DNA of 64,000 bases. It comes from Paenibacillus solani. Lineage in GTDB: Bacteria > Bacillota > Bacilli > Paenibacillales > Paenibacillaceae. Shown piece by piece: positions 17,038-25,609 of the stretch; within the stretch, counting starts at the first letter, position 1, and each line of letters starts with the position of its first letter. The position numbers were made by a program, and so were the translations under genes. The notes beneath the pieces were generated by a model, which saw only the letters and a program-made list of their open reading frames with translations, did no database searches and had not been told where the DNA came from. The stretch is from assembly GCF_001277345.1 (NCBI RefSeq), contig NZ_LIUT01000008.1:623658-687657 (forward strand), written 5' to 3'.

Positions 17038-18384
17038 ATGAGCAAATTTATCGTCCGCGGTGGCAAAAGACTGACCGGAAGCGTCAAAGTCAGCGGAGCA
17101 AAAAATTCAGTTCTTCCGATCATCGCTGCCTCTCTCTTAGGGGAAGTTGGGGAAAGTGTTATTATTGACGCGCCTCCTCTTGACGATGTAATTACAATTA
17201 GTAAAGTATTGGAATCGCTTGGTGCAGGCATTACATATCAAGATGAAGTGATACGTGTGAATGCAGAGCACATAACGACATGTGAAGCACCTTATGAATG
17301 GGTGCGGAAGATGCGAGCGTCTTTTTTGGTCATGGGCCCTTTACTGGCACGCTGTGGACGTACCCGGATATCGCTGCCCGGGGGATGCGCGATCGGCACA
17401 AGACCGATTGATCAACACCTTAAAGGATTTGAAGCGCTCGGGGCTGAGATTAGCCTCGGACAAGGATATATTGAAGCAAAGAGCAATGGCAGATTACGTG
17501 GAGCGAAGGTCTACTTAGACGTAGCTAGCGTAGGTGCTACTGAAAATATTATGATGGCTGCTACATTGGCAGAGGGAGTTACCGTTATCGAAAATGCGGC
17601 GAAAGAGCCGGAAATTGTCGATTTAGCGAATTACCTGAATGCGATGGGCGCCAAAGTTCGCGGTGCGGGTACGGGGGTCATTCGTATCGAAGGCGTTGAG
17701 AAAATGCATGGCGTCCAGCATAATGTCATTCCAGACCGGATCGAAGCAGGTACCTTTATGGCAGCTGCTGCTATCACTGGCGGGGATGTTTATGTGGAAG
17801 GAGCTATCGCCGATCATCTTGGACCTGTCATTTCCAAAATGGAGGAGATGGGGATCACGATTGAACCGGACGAGAATGGAATCCGCGTTATCGCGGATAA
17901 ACCATTAAAGTCAGTGGATGTGAAAACCTTGCCTTACCCTGGCTTCCCAACTGACATGCAGTCCCAAATGATGGCGCTGTTGCTGGTCTCCGAAGGTACA
18001 AGTGTAGTTACGGAAACCGTATTCGAGAACCGCTTCATGCATGTGGATGAGTTCCAGTTGATGAATGCCGAAATTAAGGTTGAAGGGCGCTCTGCCATCG
18101 TTACAGGTGGTGCTAAGCTTAAGGGCGCTAAAGTCACAGCAACCGATCTTCGGGCCGGAGCTGCTTTGATACTGGCGGGACTCGTATCAGAGGGGACAAC
18201 GGAAGTCGGTGGCGTTCAGCATATCGACCGCGGATATGTTCATTTGGCTGAGAAGCTGTCTGGACTTGGCGCGGACATCTGGCGCATCTCGACGGAGGAA
18301 CCGAGCACGGAGAAGGCTCCGAAGAAAGTGGCAAACGAATTGGAAGAGACCAAACTTTTTAAAGTCCAACCAACTTGGGCGTAA
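17038..18384 (+). CDS. murA: UDP-N-acetylglucosamine 1-carboxyvinyltransferase
   Basis: MurA transfers enolpyruvate from PEP to UDP-GlcNAc, the first committed step of peptidoglycan synthesis and the fosfomycin target. The product is 448 aa. Lys22-Asn23 (SGAKNSVLP) bind UDP-GlcNAc, and the catalytic, fosfomycin-reactive cysteine is Cys117 in SLPGGCAIGTRP. GGAGGG (17024-17029) suits ATG 17038 slightly better than the adjacent ATG 17035. Context (between ywzB and spoIID) corresponds to murAA, the essential paralogue of B. subtilis. The last 30 residues are Lys/Glu-rich and not conserved. Confidence 0.96.
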   Translation: MSKFIVRGGKRLTGSVKVSGAKNSVLPIIAASLLGEVGESVIIDAPPLDDVITISKVLESLGAGITYQDEVIRVNAEHITTCEAPYEWVRKMRASFLVMGPLLARCGRTRISLPGGCAIGTRPIDQHLKGFEALGAEISLGQGYIEAKSNGRLRGAKVYLDVASVGATENIMMAATLAEGVTVIENAAKEPEIVDLANYLNAMGAKVRGAGTGVIRIEGVEKMHGVQHNVIPDRIEAGTFMAAAAITGGDVYVEGAIADHLGPVISKMEEMGITIEPDENGIRVIADKPLKSVDVKTLPYPGFPTDMQSQMMALLLVSEGTSVVTETVFENRFMHVDEFQLMNAEIKVEGRSAIVTGGAKLKGAKVTATDLRAGAALILAGLVSEGTTEVGGVQHIDRGYVHLAEKLSGLGADIWRISTEEPSTEKAPKKVANELEETKLFKVQPTWA

Positions 18385-18740
18385 TAACCATCTTGGATGA
18401 TGAGGTCATCCGAGTGTGATAGAGTGAAGAAGAAGAGGCTTGGCCCGTGAGGGCGAGCCTCTTCTTCTTTTTTTGATCCTTCTTAAGTGCTGGGTTTCTT
18501 ATTAATCCTCATTCTAACCTTTTATCTAGGACCGATGGTACGTCAGGAACGTGCCTGATGGATTATCTCTTAGGTTGTGAAAGTTTTGCTTGGATTCCTT
18601 TTCCAATCTTTCTCTTAGAACAGTTCTATCAAAAGTCCGTTTCTCATAAGTATCAGTAGAGGCTTAACCAAAGATGCGAGGAGAGGGAGAGAAGCAGAAG
18701 AGGCATATACCAGGGGAACAGACACAGGAGGGAAATGCAA
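18385..18740 (+). other. murA-spoIID intergenic region
   Basis: The murA terminator occupies 18427-18475: a long stem with arms beginning AAGAAGAAGAGGCT (18427-18440) and closing at 18469, then T residues. The rest contains a small hairpin TCAGG/CCTGA near 18545 and no gene. A sigma-E promoter for spoIID is expected here, but I see no convincing match. Confidence 0.6.
18427..18475 (+). terminator. Terminator of murA
   Basis: An approximately 19-bp GA-rich stem, with GGCCC/GGGC at its top and a GTGA loop, is followed by TTTTTTT. It is one of the strongest hairpin terminators in the window. Confidence 0.92.
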
Positions 18741-20312
18741 ATGAAAGATTCGAAGGTTCGGGTGAATATGGGCAGCGCAGGCGGTACGCGAGCGAGAAGT
18801 CCAGACCAAACTCCCAAAGCAGAGAAGGTAGAGCCGTATCAGAAGCCATCCAAAGATGAGGCTGTACCCATAATAAAGTGGGAATTTCCCGGAGCGCTTG
18901 AGCAGAAAACGGTACCTACGGAAAAACATAGACAGCTATCGATATCGGATACAAATCGATACAGCATGGAGGGCGGGCCGCGTGGGCACCGCGGCCCAGG
19001 GGAAGGGCCGGACGCCTATGGCGAGTCCGGCCACGGCAAGCGGGCGGCATCTGCGCCGCCGCCCGAACGCCCGGCTGGCGCGCGTGCGCACGGCGCCGCG
19101 CCAGACCCCGGCGGGCCAGCGGCCATGCCGCAGGGCCCGCAGCCCGCGCCCGAGCCGCAGCGCTACGCGCCTGCGGCATCGGGCCGCGTGCCGCGCGGGG
19201 GCCGCACGTTCCGTGCGCGGCCCTCGCGCTGGGGGCGCCGCGGCTTTGCCGCGCGGCGCCCGACCGCCGGAAGACGGCGGGTGCGGATGCACCCTGCCGT
19301 CTGGGCGGTGGCGGGGCTGCTGGCCTTGGCGCTGGCGCTGCCTCTGCTGGTGGTTGCCCCTGGCAACCATCCACCAGAGCCGCTGCCGCCCGGGCCGCCC
19401 CCGCTGCCTTCCGCCGAGCCGCAGGCGGCGGAAGAGCCCATGGTTTCCGTCTACTTAACCAAGACGGAAACCGTGGAAGAGCTGCCGCTGGAACAATATG
19501 TCGTCGGCGTCCTGGCCGCCGAGATGCCGGCAGAGTTCCAGCTGGAGGCACTCAAGGCCCAGGCCATCGCGGCACGGACCTATATTGTGCAGCGGCTATT
19601 GTCCGGCGACCGCAGCGGCGTGCCGGACGACAAGGCACTGGTGACCGATACCGTCAGCCACCAGGCTTACATTGCCCAAGCCGAGCTGACAATGGAGTGG
19701 CAGCGACTGGGCAAGGAAACGGAGCTGGCGAAGCTCCAGCAGGCGGTAAATGAAACGGCGGGCTGGGTAATGACCTATGAGGGTGAGCCGATCACGGCTT
19801 CTTTTTTCTCCACAAGTAACGGATATACCGAAAATTCAGAGGATTATTGGAAGAACGAGATTCCCTATCTGCGCAGCGTGGAGAGTCCATGGGATAAAGA
19901 GATTTCACCAAAATACAAGACTACAGTTACGATGCCGCGTTCAGAGTTTTTAGGTAAGCTTGGTTTGGCAGATGGAGCCGTACCGGTATCGGCAGGCGGG
20001 GATGGGGCCTCTTCTTTTTTGAAAGTCCTCTCGTATACACAAGGCCACCGCATTGAGAGCGTACGGGTCGGGGGCAAGAAGTTTTCCGGTCGCGAGGTGA
20101 GAGAGAAGCTCGGGCTCCGGTCTAGCCAGTTCGCCCTTCATATGAAAGAGGGAGAGATTGAGATTACGACCTACGGTAACGGCCACGGCGTAGGTATGAG
20201 CCAGTACGGAGCCGAGGGCATGGCCCGCGAGGGTTACAAGGCGAAAGAGATTCTGAAGCACTACTATACGAATATTTCTTTTGCCGAAACTTCAAATCTT
20301 CTCTCTCATTAA
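18741..20312 (+). CDS. spoIID: Stage II sporulation protein D with long N-terminal extension
   Basis: SpoIID is the membrane-anchored lytic transglycosylase that, with SpoIIP and SpoIIM, degrades septal peptidoglycan during forespore engulfment. The C-terminal two thirds is typical: the conserved LPLEQYVVGVLAAEMPAEF with its catalytic Glu, LEALKAQAIAARTY, and the C-terminal GNGHGVGMSQYGAEGMA. The membrane helix is near residues 187-207. Residues 1-180 before it are an extra Gly/Pro/Arg/Ala-rich, low-complexity segment encoded by very GC-rich DNA (about 18970-19460). B. subtilis SpoIID (343 aa) lacks this segment. AGGAGGG (18726-18732) strongly supports ATG 18741. ATG 19287 would give a canonical 341-aa protein but has only a weak GGCGGG upstream. 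If the long form is made, the extension faces the mother cell cytoplasm. Confidence 0.92.
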   Translation: MKDSKVRVNMGSAGGTRARSPDQTPKAEKVEPYQKPSKDEAVPIIKWEFPGALEQKTVPTEKHRQLSISDTNRYSMEGGPRGHRGPGEGPDAYGESGHGKRAASAPPPERPAGARAHGAAPDPGGPAAMPQGPQPAPEPQRYAPAASGRVPRGGRTFRARPSRWGRRGFAARRPTAGRRRVRMHPAVWAVAGLLALALALPLLVVAPGNHPPEPLPPGPPPLPSAEPQAAEEPMVSVYLTKTETVEELPLEQYVVGVLAAEMPAEFQLEALKAQAIAARTYIVQRLLSGDRSGVPDDKALVTDTVSHQAYIAQAELTMEWQRLGKETELAKLQQAVNETAGWVMTYEGEPITASFFSTSNGYTENSEDYWKNEIPYLRSVESPWDKEISPKYKTTVTMPRSEFLGKLGLADGAVPVSAGGDGASSFLKVLSYTQGHRIESVRVGGKKFSGREVREKLGLRSSQFALHMKEGEIEITTYGNGHGVGMSQYGAEGMAREGYKAKEILKHYYTNISFAETSNLLSH

Positions 20313-20318
20313 GTGCAA

Positions 20319-20588
20319 GTTCAAAAAGTCGAATTTTCAGCACCGAAGGGTAATGCTTCCGAAGTGCGTTTTTTCAAAATGCTTCAGGTTAAATAAAGCT
20401 AGGACCAGCTGAATTCAAGATTCGATGCCGAGTTACTTCTTGATTTACTTCGTGTTAGATATAGAATTTATTCATTATCAGCAGAGCTGATGGAATTCTA
20501 TATCGCAAGAAAACCTACCTTTGAATCGCGGTCGCTCTTCTTTGATTGGCCTCGATTGGTTTTCTTATCAAAAGATGACTTTTTGAAC
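20319..20588. repeat. 270-bp structured element with perfect 12-bp terminal inverted repeats
   Basis: The ends are GTTCAAAAAGTC (20319-20330) and GACTTTTTGAAC (20577-20588), perfect inverted repeats. Inside are nested stems: GATATAGAATT/AATTCTATATC (20458-20468, 20494-20504) enclosing ATCAGC/GCTGAT (20477-20482, 20486-20491), and AAGAAAACC/GGTTTTCTT (20507-20515, 20558-20566). No ORF of note is present. It starts six bases after the spoIID stop and ends 28 bp before the spoIIQ promoter. It looks like a MITE-like insertion or a repeated structured RNA element. A partial relative lies at 49413-49487. Confidence 0.8.
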
Positions 20589-20616
20589 AACCTCTCAAAA
20601 AAATAATAGTGATAAC

Positions 20617-20644
20617 GTATAAAAGAGTTGCCCCCGGTAACAAT
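20617..20644 (+). promoter_or_regulatory. Sigma-F promoter of spoIIQ
   Basis: GTATA (20617-20621), a 14-bp spacer and GGTAACAAT (20636-20644) match the sigma-F consensus GywTA / GGnrAnAnT at nearly every position. spoIIQ is a classical forespore sigma-F gene, and its ribosome binding site begins eight bases later. Confidence 0.8.
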
Positions 20645-20664
20645 GGTTACTGAGGTGATTGCAA

Positions 20665-21402
20665 ATGAATGAACAGAACAAAAATAGTAAACCCCACGAA
20701 GAAACTCCTAAAACTGTACAAGGAGATTCGGTGGTAACGTCATCTTCGTGGAAGAAAGCTTTATCCAAACGGTGGGTGTTCCCGGCAGCATACTTAGCAG
20801 CAGCGGCAATTATACTAACCCTCGTGTGGGTCTACCAGGACGCCAGCCAAAAAACGCTGAAACCACAAGAGGAAATGGCAACTGTAAACGAAACAGCACA
20901 GGATTCAGAGAAGGCTGCTGGAACCGCAACAGACGGAGAAGCTTTAGAAGTAACGGCCCAGGCTCAATCGATGATCTGGCCGGTAACGGATGACGTAGCT
21001 GTTAGCATTGTCAAACCATATTTCGATGAGGCAAGCCCGGAAACGCATCAAGAGGCGATGGTGCAATACAACGATACCTTTTCGCCCAACTTGGGTATTG
21101 ACCTGGCAACAGCGGATGGCACGGAGTTTGAAGTTAGAGCAGCACTTACAGGGCAAGTAACTCGGGTAGAGAATCATCCGCTTAACGGTCATGTGGTGGA
21201 GATTACATCCGGTGATACAAAAACCGTGTACCAAAGCTTGAACGAAGTGAAAGTGAAGGAAGGCGCGGAAGTGAAGCAGGGCGATGCGATCGCAACTGCT
21301 GGACGCAGTGAATTTGAGAAGGATCTCGGCAACCATGTGCACTTTGAAGTGTATGAGGGCGGGAAACTGGTCAACCCTGTGAGTGTGCTTCCGCAAAAAT
21401 AA
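20665..21402 (+). CDS. spoIIQ: Stage II sporulation protein Q, degenerate LytM domain
   Basis: SpoIIQ is the forespore membrane protein that binds mother-cell SpoIIIAH across the septum, forming the engulfment ratchet and feeding channel. The 245-aa product has one membrane helix (about residues 37-57), a linker, and a LytM/M23 domain. In M23 peptidases the first zinc ligand is the His of HxGxDIA; here the segment reads SPNLGIDLA, so Asn replaces His, while HVHFEV is kept. Loss of that ligand is typical of Bacillus-type SpoIIQ and implies a structural, non-hydrolytic role. ATG 20665 follows GAGGTGA (20652-20658). A perfect terminator follows the gene. Confidence 0.93.
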   Translation: MNEQNKNSKPHEETPKTVQGDSVVTSSSWKKALSKRWVFPAAYLAAAAIILTLVWVYQDASQKTLKPQEEMATVNETAQDSEKAAGTATDGEALEVTAQAQSMIWPVTDDVAVSIVKPYFDEASPETHQEAMVQYNDTFSPNLGIDLATADGTEFEVRAALTGQVTRVENHPLNGHVVEITSGDTKTVYQSLNEVKVKEGAEVKQGDAIATAGRSEFEKDLGNHVHFEVYEGGKLVNPVSVLPQK

Positions 21403-21447
21403 ATTTATCTCTTCGATAACGCATGCGCCCACCGCGCACGTGAAGAG

Positions 21448-21478
21448 GGCAGGATCGCTAAGATCCTGCCTTTTTTTT
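21448..21478 (+). terminator. Terminator of spoIIQ
   Basis: GGCAGGATC (21448-21456) and GATCCTGCC (21462-21470) form a perfect 9-bp stem with a five-base loop, followed by eight T. Confidence 0.95.
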
Positions 21479-21604
21479 GTCCCATTCATGTGGGCAAGTC
21501 CTACCCTTGCTGTGCCTTGCTTTATGGTCATTTCATTCTTGTCCACCCATGGCATGTCCTGAAAATAAATGAGTCCAAGTAAGCTTGTCACTCCTTGAAA
21601 CCGC

Positions 21605-21632
21605 GAATATCCCGTCATGCCCCTCATATAAT
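21605..21632 (+). promoter_or_regulatory. Sigma-E promoter of spoIIID
   Basis: GAATATC (21605-21611) lies 13 bp before CATATAAT (21625-21632), matching the sigma-E -35 (kmATATT) and -10 (CATAnAnT). spoIIID is mother-cell specific and sigma-E dependent in Bacillus, which fits. Confidence 0.72.
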
Positions 21633-21667
21633 GTACCAAACTATCCACACAGTAGGGAGGCGGGAGC

Positions 21668-21952
21668 GTGCACGATTACATCAAAGAGCGGACCATTAAG
21701 ATCGGACGCTGTATCGTGGAAACGAGGCATACGGTTCGAACTATAGCCAAAGAATTTGGCGTGTCGAAGAGCACGGTGCATAAAGACTTAACCGAACGTC
21801 TGCCGGAGATCAACCCGGATCTGGCGGATCAGGTGAAGCACATTCTCGAATACCACAAATCTATCCGCCATCTCAGAGGCGGAGAAGCTACCAAGATCAA
21901 GTACAAAAAAACAGGCAGCAATCGTGAACCGGTGGCCACAGCAAAATCCTGA
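21668..21952 (+). CDS. spoIIID: Sporulation transcription factor SpoIIID
   Basis: SpoIIID is a mother-cell DNA-binding regulator that modulates the sigma-E regulon and helps switch on sigma-K. The 94-aa protein is nearly identical in plan to B. subtilis SpoIIID: MHDYIKERTIKIG, the helix-turn-helix VRTIAKEFGVSKSTVHKDL, and the basic C-terminal HLRGGEATKIKYKK that contacts DNA. The start is GTG 21668 after GGGAGGCGGGAG. It stands directly before mbl, as in B. subtilis. Confidence 0.97.
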   Translation: MHDYIKERTIKIGRCIVETRHTVRTIAKEFGVSKSTVHKDLTERLPEINPDLADQVKHILEYHKSIRHLRGGEATKIKYKKTGSNREPVATAKS

Positions 21953-22148
21953 TTTTTTAGGGCTTTGGTCGCTAGATTGCCGTTGAATCCCTCCCCTAAA
22001 GTATGATATGTTAAAAGCTGGTATAGGATCGACATTTGGAACCTGTTTTGCCGAAGAGCATCATGGATTGCTAGATTTTGTCGATGAGTGTTTCGGTGCA
22101 GTGAACAGATTCTTTTACCATAAAATAACACTTTGGGGGCTTTTCATG

Positions 22149-23147
22149 ATGTTGAGCAAGGATATTGGAATCGATCTCGGAACGGCGAACGTGCTTATTC
22201 ACGTAAAGGGGAAGGGGGTAGTGTTAGACGAACCTTCCGTTGTCACGATTGAGACCGACACCAAACGTGTCCTTGCCGTCGGTGAGGAAGCACGGCGCAT
22301 GGTCGGACGTACTCCCGGCAACATTACGGCGATCCGCCCGCTGAGGGACGGGGTCATCGCCGACTTCGATATTACGGAATCGATGCTGAAGTATTTTATT
22401 GATCGCGTTGGCGCGCGCAGTTGGCACAGCCGGCCCCGAATCCTGATCTGTGCACCGACCAATATTACTTCGGTGGAGCAGAAGGCGATCCGGGAAGCGG
22501 CTGAGCGCAGCGGTGCCAGAGATGTGTTTCTGGAAGAAGAACCGAAAGCGGCGGCAATTGGCGCAGGCATGGATATCTTCCAGCCAAGCGGTAACATGGT
22601 TGTGGACATCGGGGGCGGCACCACGGATGTGGCCGTCCTGTCCATGGGCGATGTCGTTACCGCTTCCTCTATTAAGATGGCAGGAGACAAATTCGACGAG
22701 GCGATTACGAAGTACGTGAAGCAAAAATATAAATTGCTGATTGGTGAGCGGACAGCAGAAGATTTGAAAGTGGCGATCGGTACTGTTCGTCCAAGCGGCA
22801 AGCAAGCTGAGATGGACATCCGCGGACGTGATATGGTATCCGGTCTGCCGTTGACCGTTACGGTATCCTCAGCCGAAGTCCAAGAAGCCTTGTGGGATCC
22901 TGTGTCGGCGATTGTACTTGCTGCCAAATCCGTATTGGAGCGCACGCCACCTGAGCTGTCGGCGGACATTATTGATCGCGGAGTCATTTTAACGGGCGGC
23001 GGTGCACTGCTTCATGGATTGGACGAGCTGTTAACGGACGAACTTCGGGTACCCGTGCTCGTTGCGGAGGATCCTATGCATTGTGTGGTTAAGGGAACGG
23101 GGATCATGCTGGATAATTTGGACAAGGTCGTAAAGAAAAAGTTCTAA
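22149..23147 (+). CDS. mbl: MreB-like actin homologue Mbl
   Basis: Mbl forms membrane-associated filaments that organise cell-wall elongation. The 332-aa protein has the actin ATPase motifs: phosphate 1 IGIDLGTANVLIHV, phosphate 2 VVDIGGGTTDVAV, and the adenosine motif ILTGGGALLHG. The spoIIID-mbl-flhO-flhP order identifies it as mbl rather than mreB, which normally lies with mreC and mreD. ATG 22149 (MLSKDIG) follows GGGGG near 22134; the frame is open further upstream, but those residues are not homologous. Confidence 0.95.
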   Translation: MLSKDIGIDLGTANVLIHVKGKGVVLDEPSVVTIETDTKRVLAVGEEARRMVGRTPGNITAIRPLRDGVIADFDITESMLKYFIDRVGARSWHSRPRILICAPTNITSVEQKAIREAAERSGARDVFLEEEPKAAAIGAGMDIFQPSGNMVVDIGGGTTDVAVLSMGDVVTASSIKMAGDKFDEAITKYVKQKYKLLIGERTAEDLKVAIGTVRPSGKQAEMDIRGRDMVSGLPLTVTVSSAEVQEALWDPVSAIVLAAKSVLERTPPELSADIIDRGVILTGGGALLHGLDELLTDELRVPVLVAEDPMHCVVKGTGIMLDNLDKVVKKKF

Positions 23148-23196
23148 CCTTCCGATATAGATGATAGGATTGTGATATTAGAAGGGAAGTGCCTTC

Positions 23197-24078
23197 ATGC
23201 TTAGAGGATTATATACAGCCGCTTCGGGGATGATGACCCAGGAGCAGCGACATAATACGGTAACGCAGAATATTGCCAATATCAATACAACCGGTTACAA
23301 GGCAGTGAACAGTGTGCAGCGCTCGTTCCCTGAAGTGCTTGTCTCCATGATCGGTGGCAATCAATCGTCAGAGGCCGGAAGGAAGCTCGGGAAGTTCAAT
23401 ACCGGCGTTTACGCTGAGGAGAGCATCTCGCTTTATACCGAAGGTGCACTGCGCGAAACTGGCAAGACAACCGACTTCGCCCTTGTTTCATCCTTTAATG
23501 TTCAAAATCCGGCTACAGGTGAGAATTATCCATTCGATGCTTCCGGAAGATATGTGGATGATAACGGTGAAGTGATCTACCGTCCGGAAGGGTTTTTCAC
23601 CGTTCGCAATGAGGATGGCGACACCCGTTATACCCGTAACGGAAGCTTCCGGTTGAGTCCGGAGGGCAGCTTATTGAGCGAGAACGGCTATCAGGTTCTG
23701 GATAACAATAACAGGCCGATCGTATTGACAGGCTCGGCGCGTAACTTTACAGTGAATGAACAAGGTGAAATCATGGACGCGGATGGTAATGGGACAGGCA
23801 TCACCCTCGGAATCAGCATCGTGAGTGAACCTCATGGCTTAATTCGTGAGGGTCTTGGAGTATTCCGTATGGCGGATCCAGATGGACAGACGCGTTTTAT
23901 GACCGATACTGATAATGGAGTCATCCGTCAAGGATTCATTGAAGCATCGAATGTGGATCCAACGCAATCCATGGTCGAATTGACTGCTGCGCTGCGTGCG
24001 TATGAAACGAATCAGAAGATCGTTCAGTATTACGATCGGACGCTGGATAAAGCGGTTAATGAGATCGGTCGGGTTTAG
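23197..24078 (+). CDS. flhO: Flagellar rod/hook-basal body protein FlhO
   Basis: FlhO is an FlgF/FlgG-like rod protein of the flagellar basal body. The 293-aa protein begins MLRGLYTAASGMMTQEQRHN and has the flagellar bb-rod motif QNIANINTTGYK. It ends with the FlgEFG C-terminal signature MVELTAALRAYETNQKIVQYYD. It follows mbl by 49 bp and precedes its partner flhP, as in B. subtilis. Confidence 0.95.
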   Translation: MLRGLYTAASGMMTQEQRHNTVTQNIANINTTGYKAVNSVQRSFPEVLVSMIGGNQSSEAGRKLGKFNTGVYAEESISLYTEGALRETGKTTDFALVSSFNVQNPATGENYPFDASGRYVDDNGEVIYRPEGFFTVRNEDGDTRYTRNGSFRLSPEGSLLSENGYQVLDNNNRPIVLTGSARNFTVNEQGEIMDADGNGTGITLGISIVSEPHGLIREGLGVFRMADPDGQTRFMTDTDNGVIRQGFIEASNVDPTQSMVELTAALRAYETNQKIVQYYDRTLDKAVNEIGRV

Positions 24079-24146
24079 GGCTGGTTTTGTATGTATTTAG
24101 GTTGCACGTTGCTGTATGTTAAATGTGAGCCCACGGGAGGTAAGTG

Positions 24147-24971
24147 ATGAACAACTCGATGATAAGCGCTATGGTGTCCATGAATGCACTCCAGCAGCGG
24201 CTGGATGTGATCGCGGATAATATGGCAAACGTCAACACGGCTGGTTATAAGAAGAAGGAAGCCTCCTTTGAAGATGTGCTGACGCAGGTACAGGGATATC
24301 ATAAGGATTTTGATCGGACCGGACGTGCCACACCGCTTGGTTATACTCTCGGATATGGGATGAGAATGTCCTCCATCGTGCCAAATATGGAACAGGGGGC
24401 CATGAAGGAAACCGGCAATCCCCTTGATCTGATGGTTGACGGACAAGCCATGTTTGCCGTGCAAGGGGATGGTGCGATCGGATATACCCGTGAAGGCGGA
24501 TTCCATGTAACCCCGGATGAACGTGACCCTAATTTCTTGTTGTTGGTCAATTCCCAGGGCTATCCCGTATTAGATGTGAATAATGCGCCGATTTCACTCC
24601 CGGTCAAAGGGAAAGTGGCCATTAATCAGAAGGGGCAGATCATCGTGGAGACCCCAACAGGTCGTACGGCTCCATATGCAACCTTGAAGCTGGTCGAGCT
24701 TATGCGTCCTGAGGGCTTGGCTGCGGTGGGCGACAACATGTTTGTGGTAGGGGATGGCTTGACGGAAGCTGATGTGTTCGATATGACGCCGCTCGCTCCG
24801 GGTGAAGAGCCTAAATCGAAGGTGCTCTCCGGATTCATTGAGCAATCCAACGTTAACCTGGCCGATGAAATGTCCAAAATGATGGAAGTTCAGCGAACCT
24901 ACCAGCTAATGGCCCGTGGACTTAGTTCCAGCGATACCATGATGAACCTTGCTAACACAATGCGAGGGTAG
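24147..24971 (+). CDS. flhP: Flagellar rod/hook-basal body protein FlhP
   Basis: FlhP is a second FlgF/FlgG-type rod protein that completes the distal rod with FlhO. The 274-aa protein has QQRLDVIADNMANVNTAGYK at the N terminus and the C-terminal motif MMEVQRTYQLMARGLSSSD. ATG 24147 follows GGGAGG (24135-24140); the GTG three bases earlier is possible. It is distinct from the main fla/che operon genes and belongs to the mbl-flhO-flhP cluster. Confidence 0.95.
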   Translation: MNNSMISAMVSMNALQQRLDVIADNMANVNTAGYKKKEASFEDVLTQVQGYHKDFDRTGRATPLGYTLGYGMRMSSIVPNMEQGAMKETGNPLDLMVDGQAMFAVQGDGAIGYTREGGFHVTPDERDPNFLLLVNSQGYPVLDVNNAPISLPVKGKVAINQKGQIIVETPTGRTAPYATLKLVELMRPEGLAAVGDNMFVVGDGLTEADVFDMTPLAPGEEPKSKVLSGFIEQSNVNLADEMSKMMEVQRTYQLMARGLSSSDTMMNLANTMRG

Positions 24972-24980
24972 GTGGGCTTC

Positions 24981-25181
24981 ATGAGTGAATCAAACGCCAA
25001 AAAACGCTCCAAGACATCCGGATGGAAAATAGCTGTCCGCATCATGGTTCCCATATTGCTCGTATTGGCATTATGCGGGGGTCTGGTCTTTGGATATGTT
25101 GTCCTTGGGAAACAGGAGCTTAGCGAAGTGTTTGAATGGAGCACGTGGAAGCATGTTTTTGATTTGATATTTGCGCCTTGA
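24981..25181 (+). CDS. Small EpuA-like membrane protein
   Basis: This 66-aa protein has a basic N terminus (SNAKKRSKTSGWK), one membrane helix (about residues 17-41) and a short outer tail ending WSTWKHVFDLIF. This plan, with the W-K-H-(I/V)-x-D tail, matches the EpuA family (PF11772), often mislabelled as an RNA polymerase beta subunit. Its function is uncertain. The start may be ATG 24981 or the overlapping GTG 24972. It is the last gene before a terminator and probably cotranscribed with flhP. Confidence 0.75.
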   Translation: MSESNAKKRSKTSGWKIAVRIMVPILLVLALCGGLVFGYVVLGKQELSEVFEWSTWKHVFDLIFAP

Positions 25182-25609
25182 TTCGAAGTTAAGGTGAATT
25201 TAATTTCATTACGTGTATATGAAGAACTCCCTTCGGGGAGTTTTCTTTTTTGGGGGTTAAACGGTATAATGGGGTGGGACTTGCGTGTTAGCTTTGTCAT
25301 TCCATGACAAAGAACGGATGTATACAAAAGGGCCCTCTCCCCATATAGATGTTCAGAAGGAGAAAGCCCCTTATCTAAAACCTTCACTTCTGCAGCGGTG
25401 AAGGATATCTATCATTTTCTCCGCAGATCCTTATTTTTATGCAAATGAATTGAAATTCGTCATGTGAACCTCAAAGATGAAGCAGGATAGAACCATCTAT
25501 AAAACCTTCCCCAGCTTGAAAAAAGCGGCATAGCGGAAGCATCTGGAATGAGCGAAGCTTTTCAAACGCTATGCTTGGTGGGTACGTACATAAGGAGGAT
25601 TTGTATATT
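25182..25609 (+). other. Gap before fabZ: terminator and fabZ leader
   Basis: A terminator follows the EpuA-like gene: AACTCCC/GGGAGTT (25225-25231, 25236-25242) with a TTCG loop, then T residues to about 25252. At 25331-25371 GGGCCCTCTCC can pair with GGAGAAAGCCC; read on the minus strand it ends in T residues and could terminate antisense transcription. Near fabZ, GCATAGCG (25528-25535) pairs with CGCTATGC (25567-25574). No gene is supported. Confidence 0.6.
25223..25252 (+). terminator. Terminator of the mbl-flhO-flhP unit
   Basis: A 7-bp stem AACTCCC/GGGAGTT capped by TTCG is followed by TTCTTTTTT. It closes the co-oriented spoIIID/mbl/flhO/flhP region. Confidence 0.88.

Noticed and set aside
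20665..21402. Active M23 peptidase
   Set aside because: The first zinc-binding His is replaced by Asn (SPNLGID), and the position between spoIID and spoIIID fits non-catalytic SpoIIQ.
22199..22987. 262-codon minus-strand frame opposite mbl
   Set aside because: Ser/Pro-rich antisense product of a conserved actin-like gene; no independent support.
24981..25181. RNA polymerase beta subunit
   Set aside because: EpuA-like proteins are often labelled this way, but a 66-aa single-helix membrane protein cannot be the polymerase subunit.
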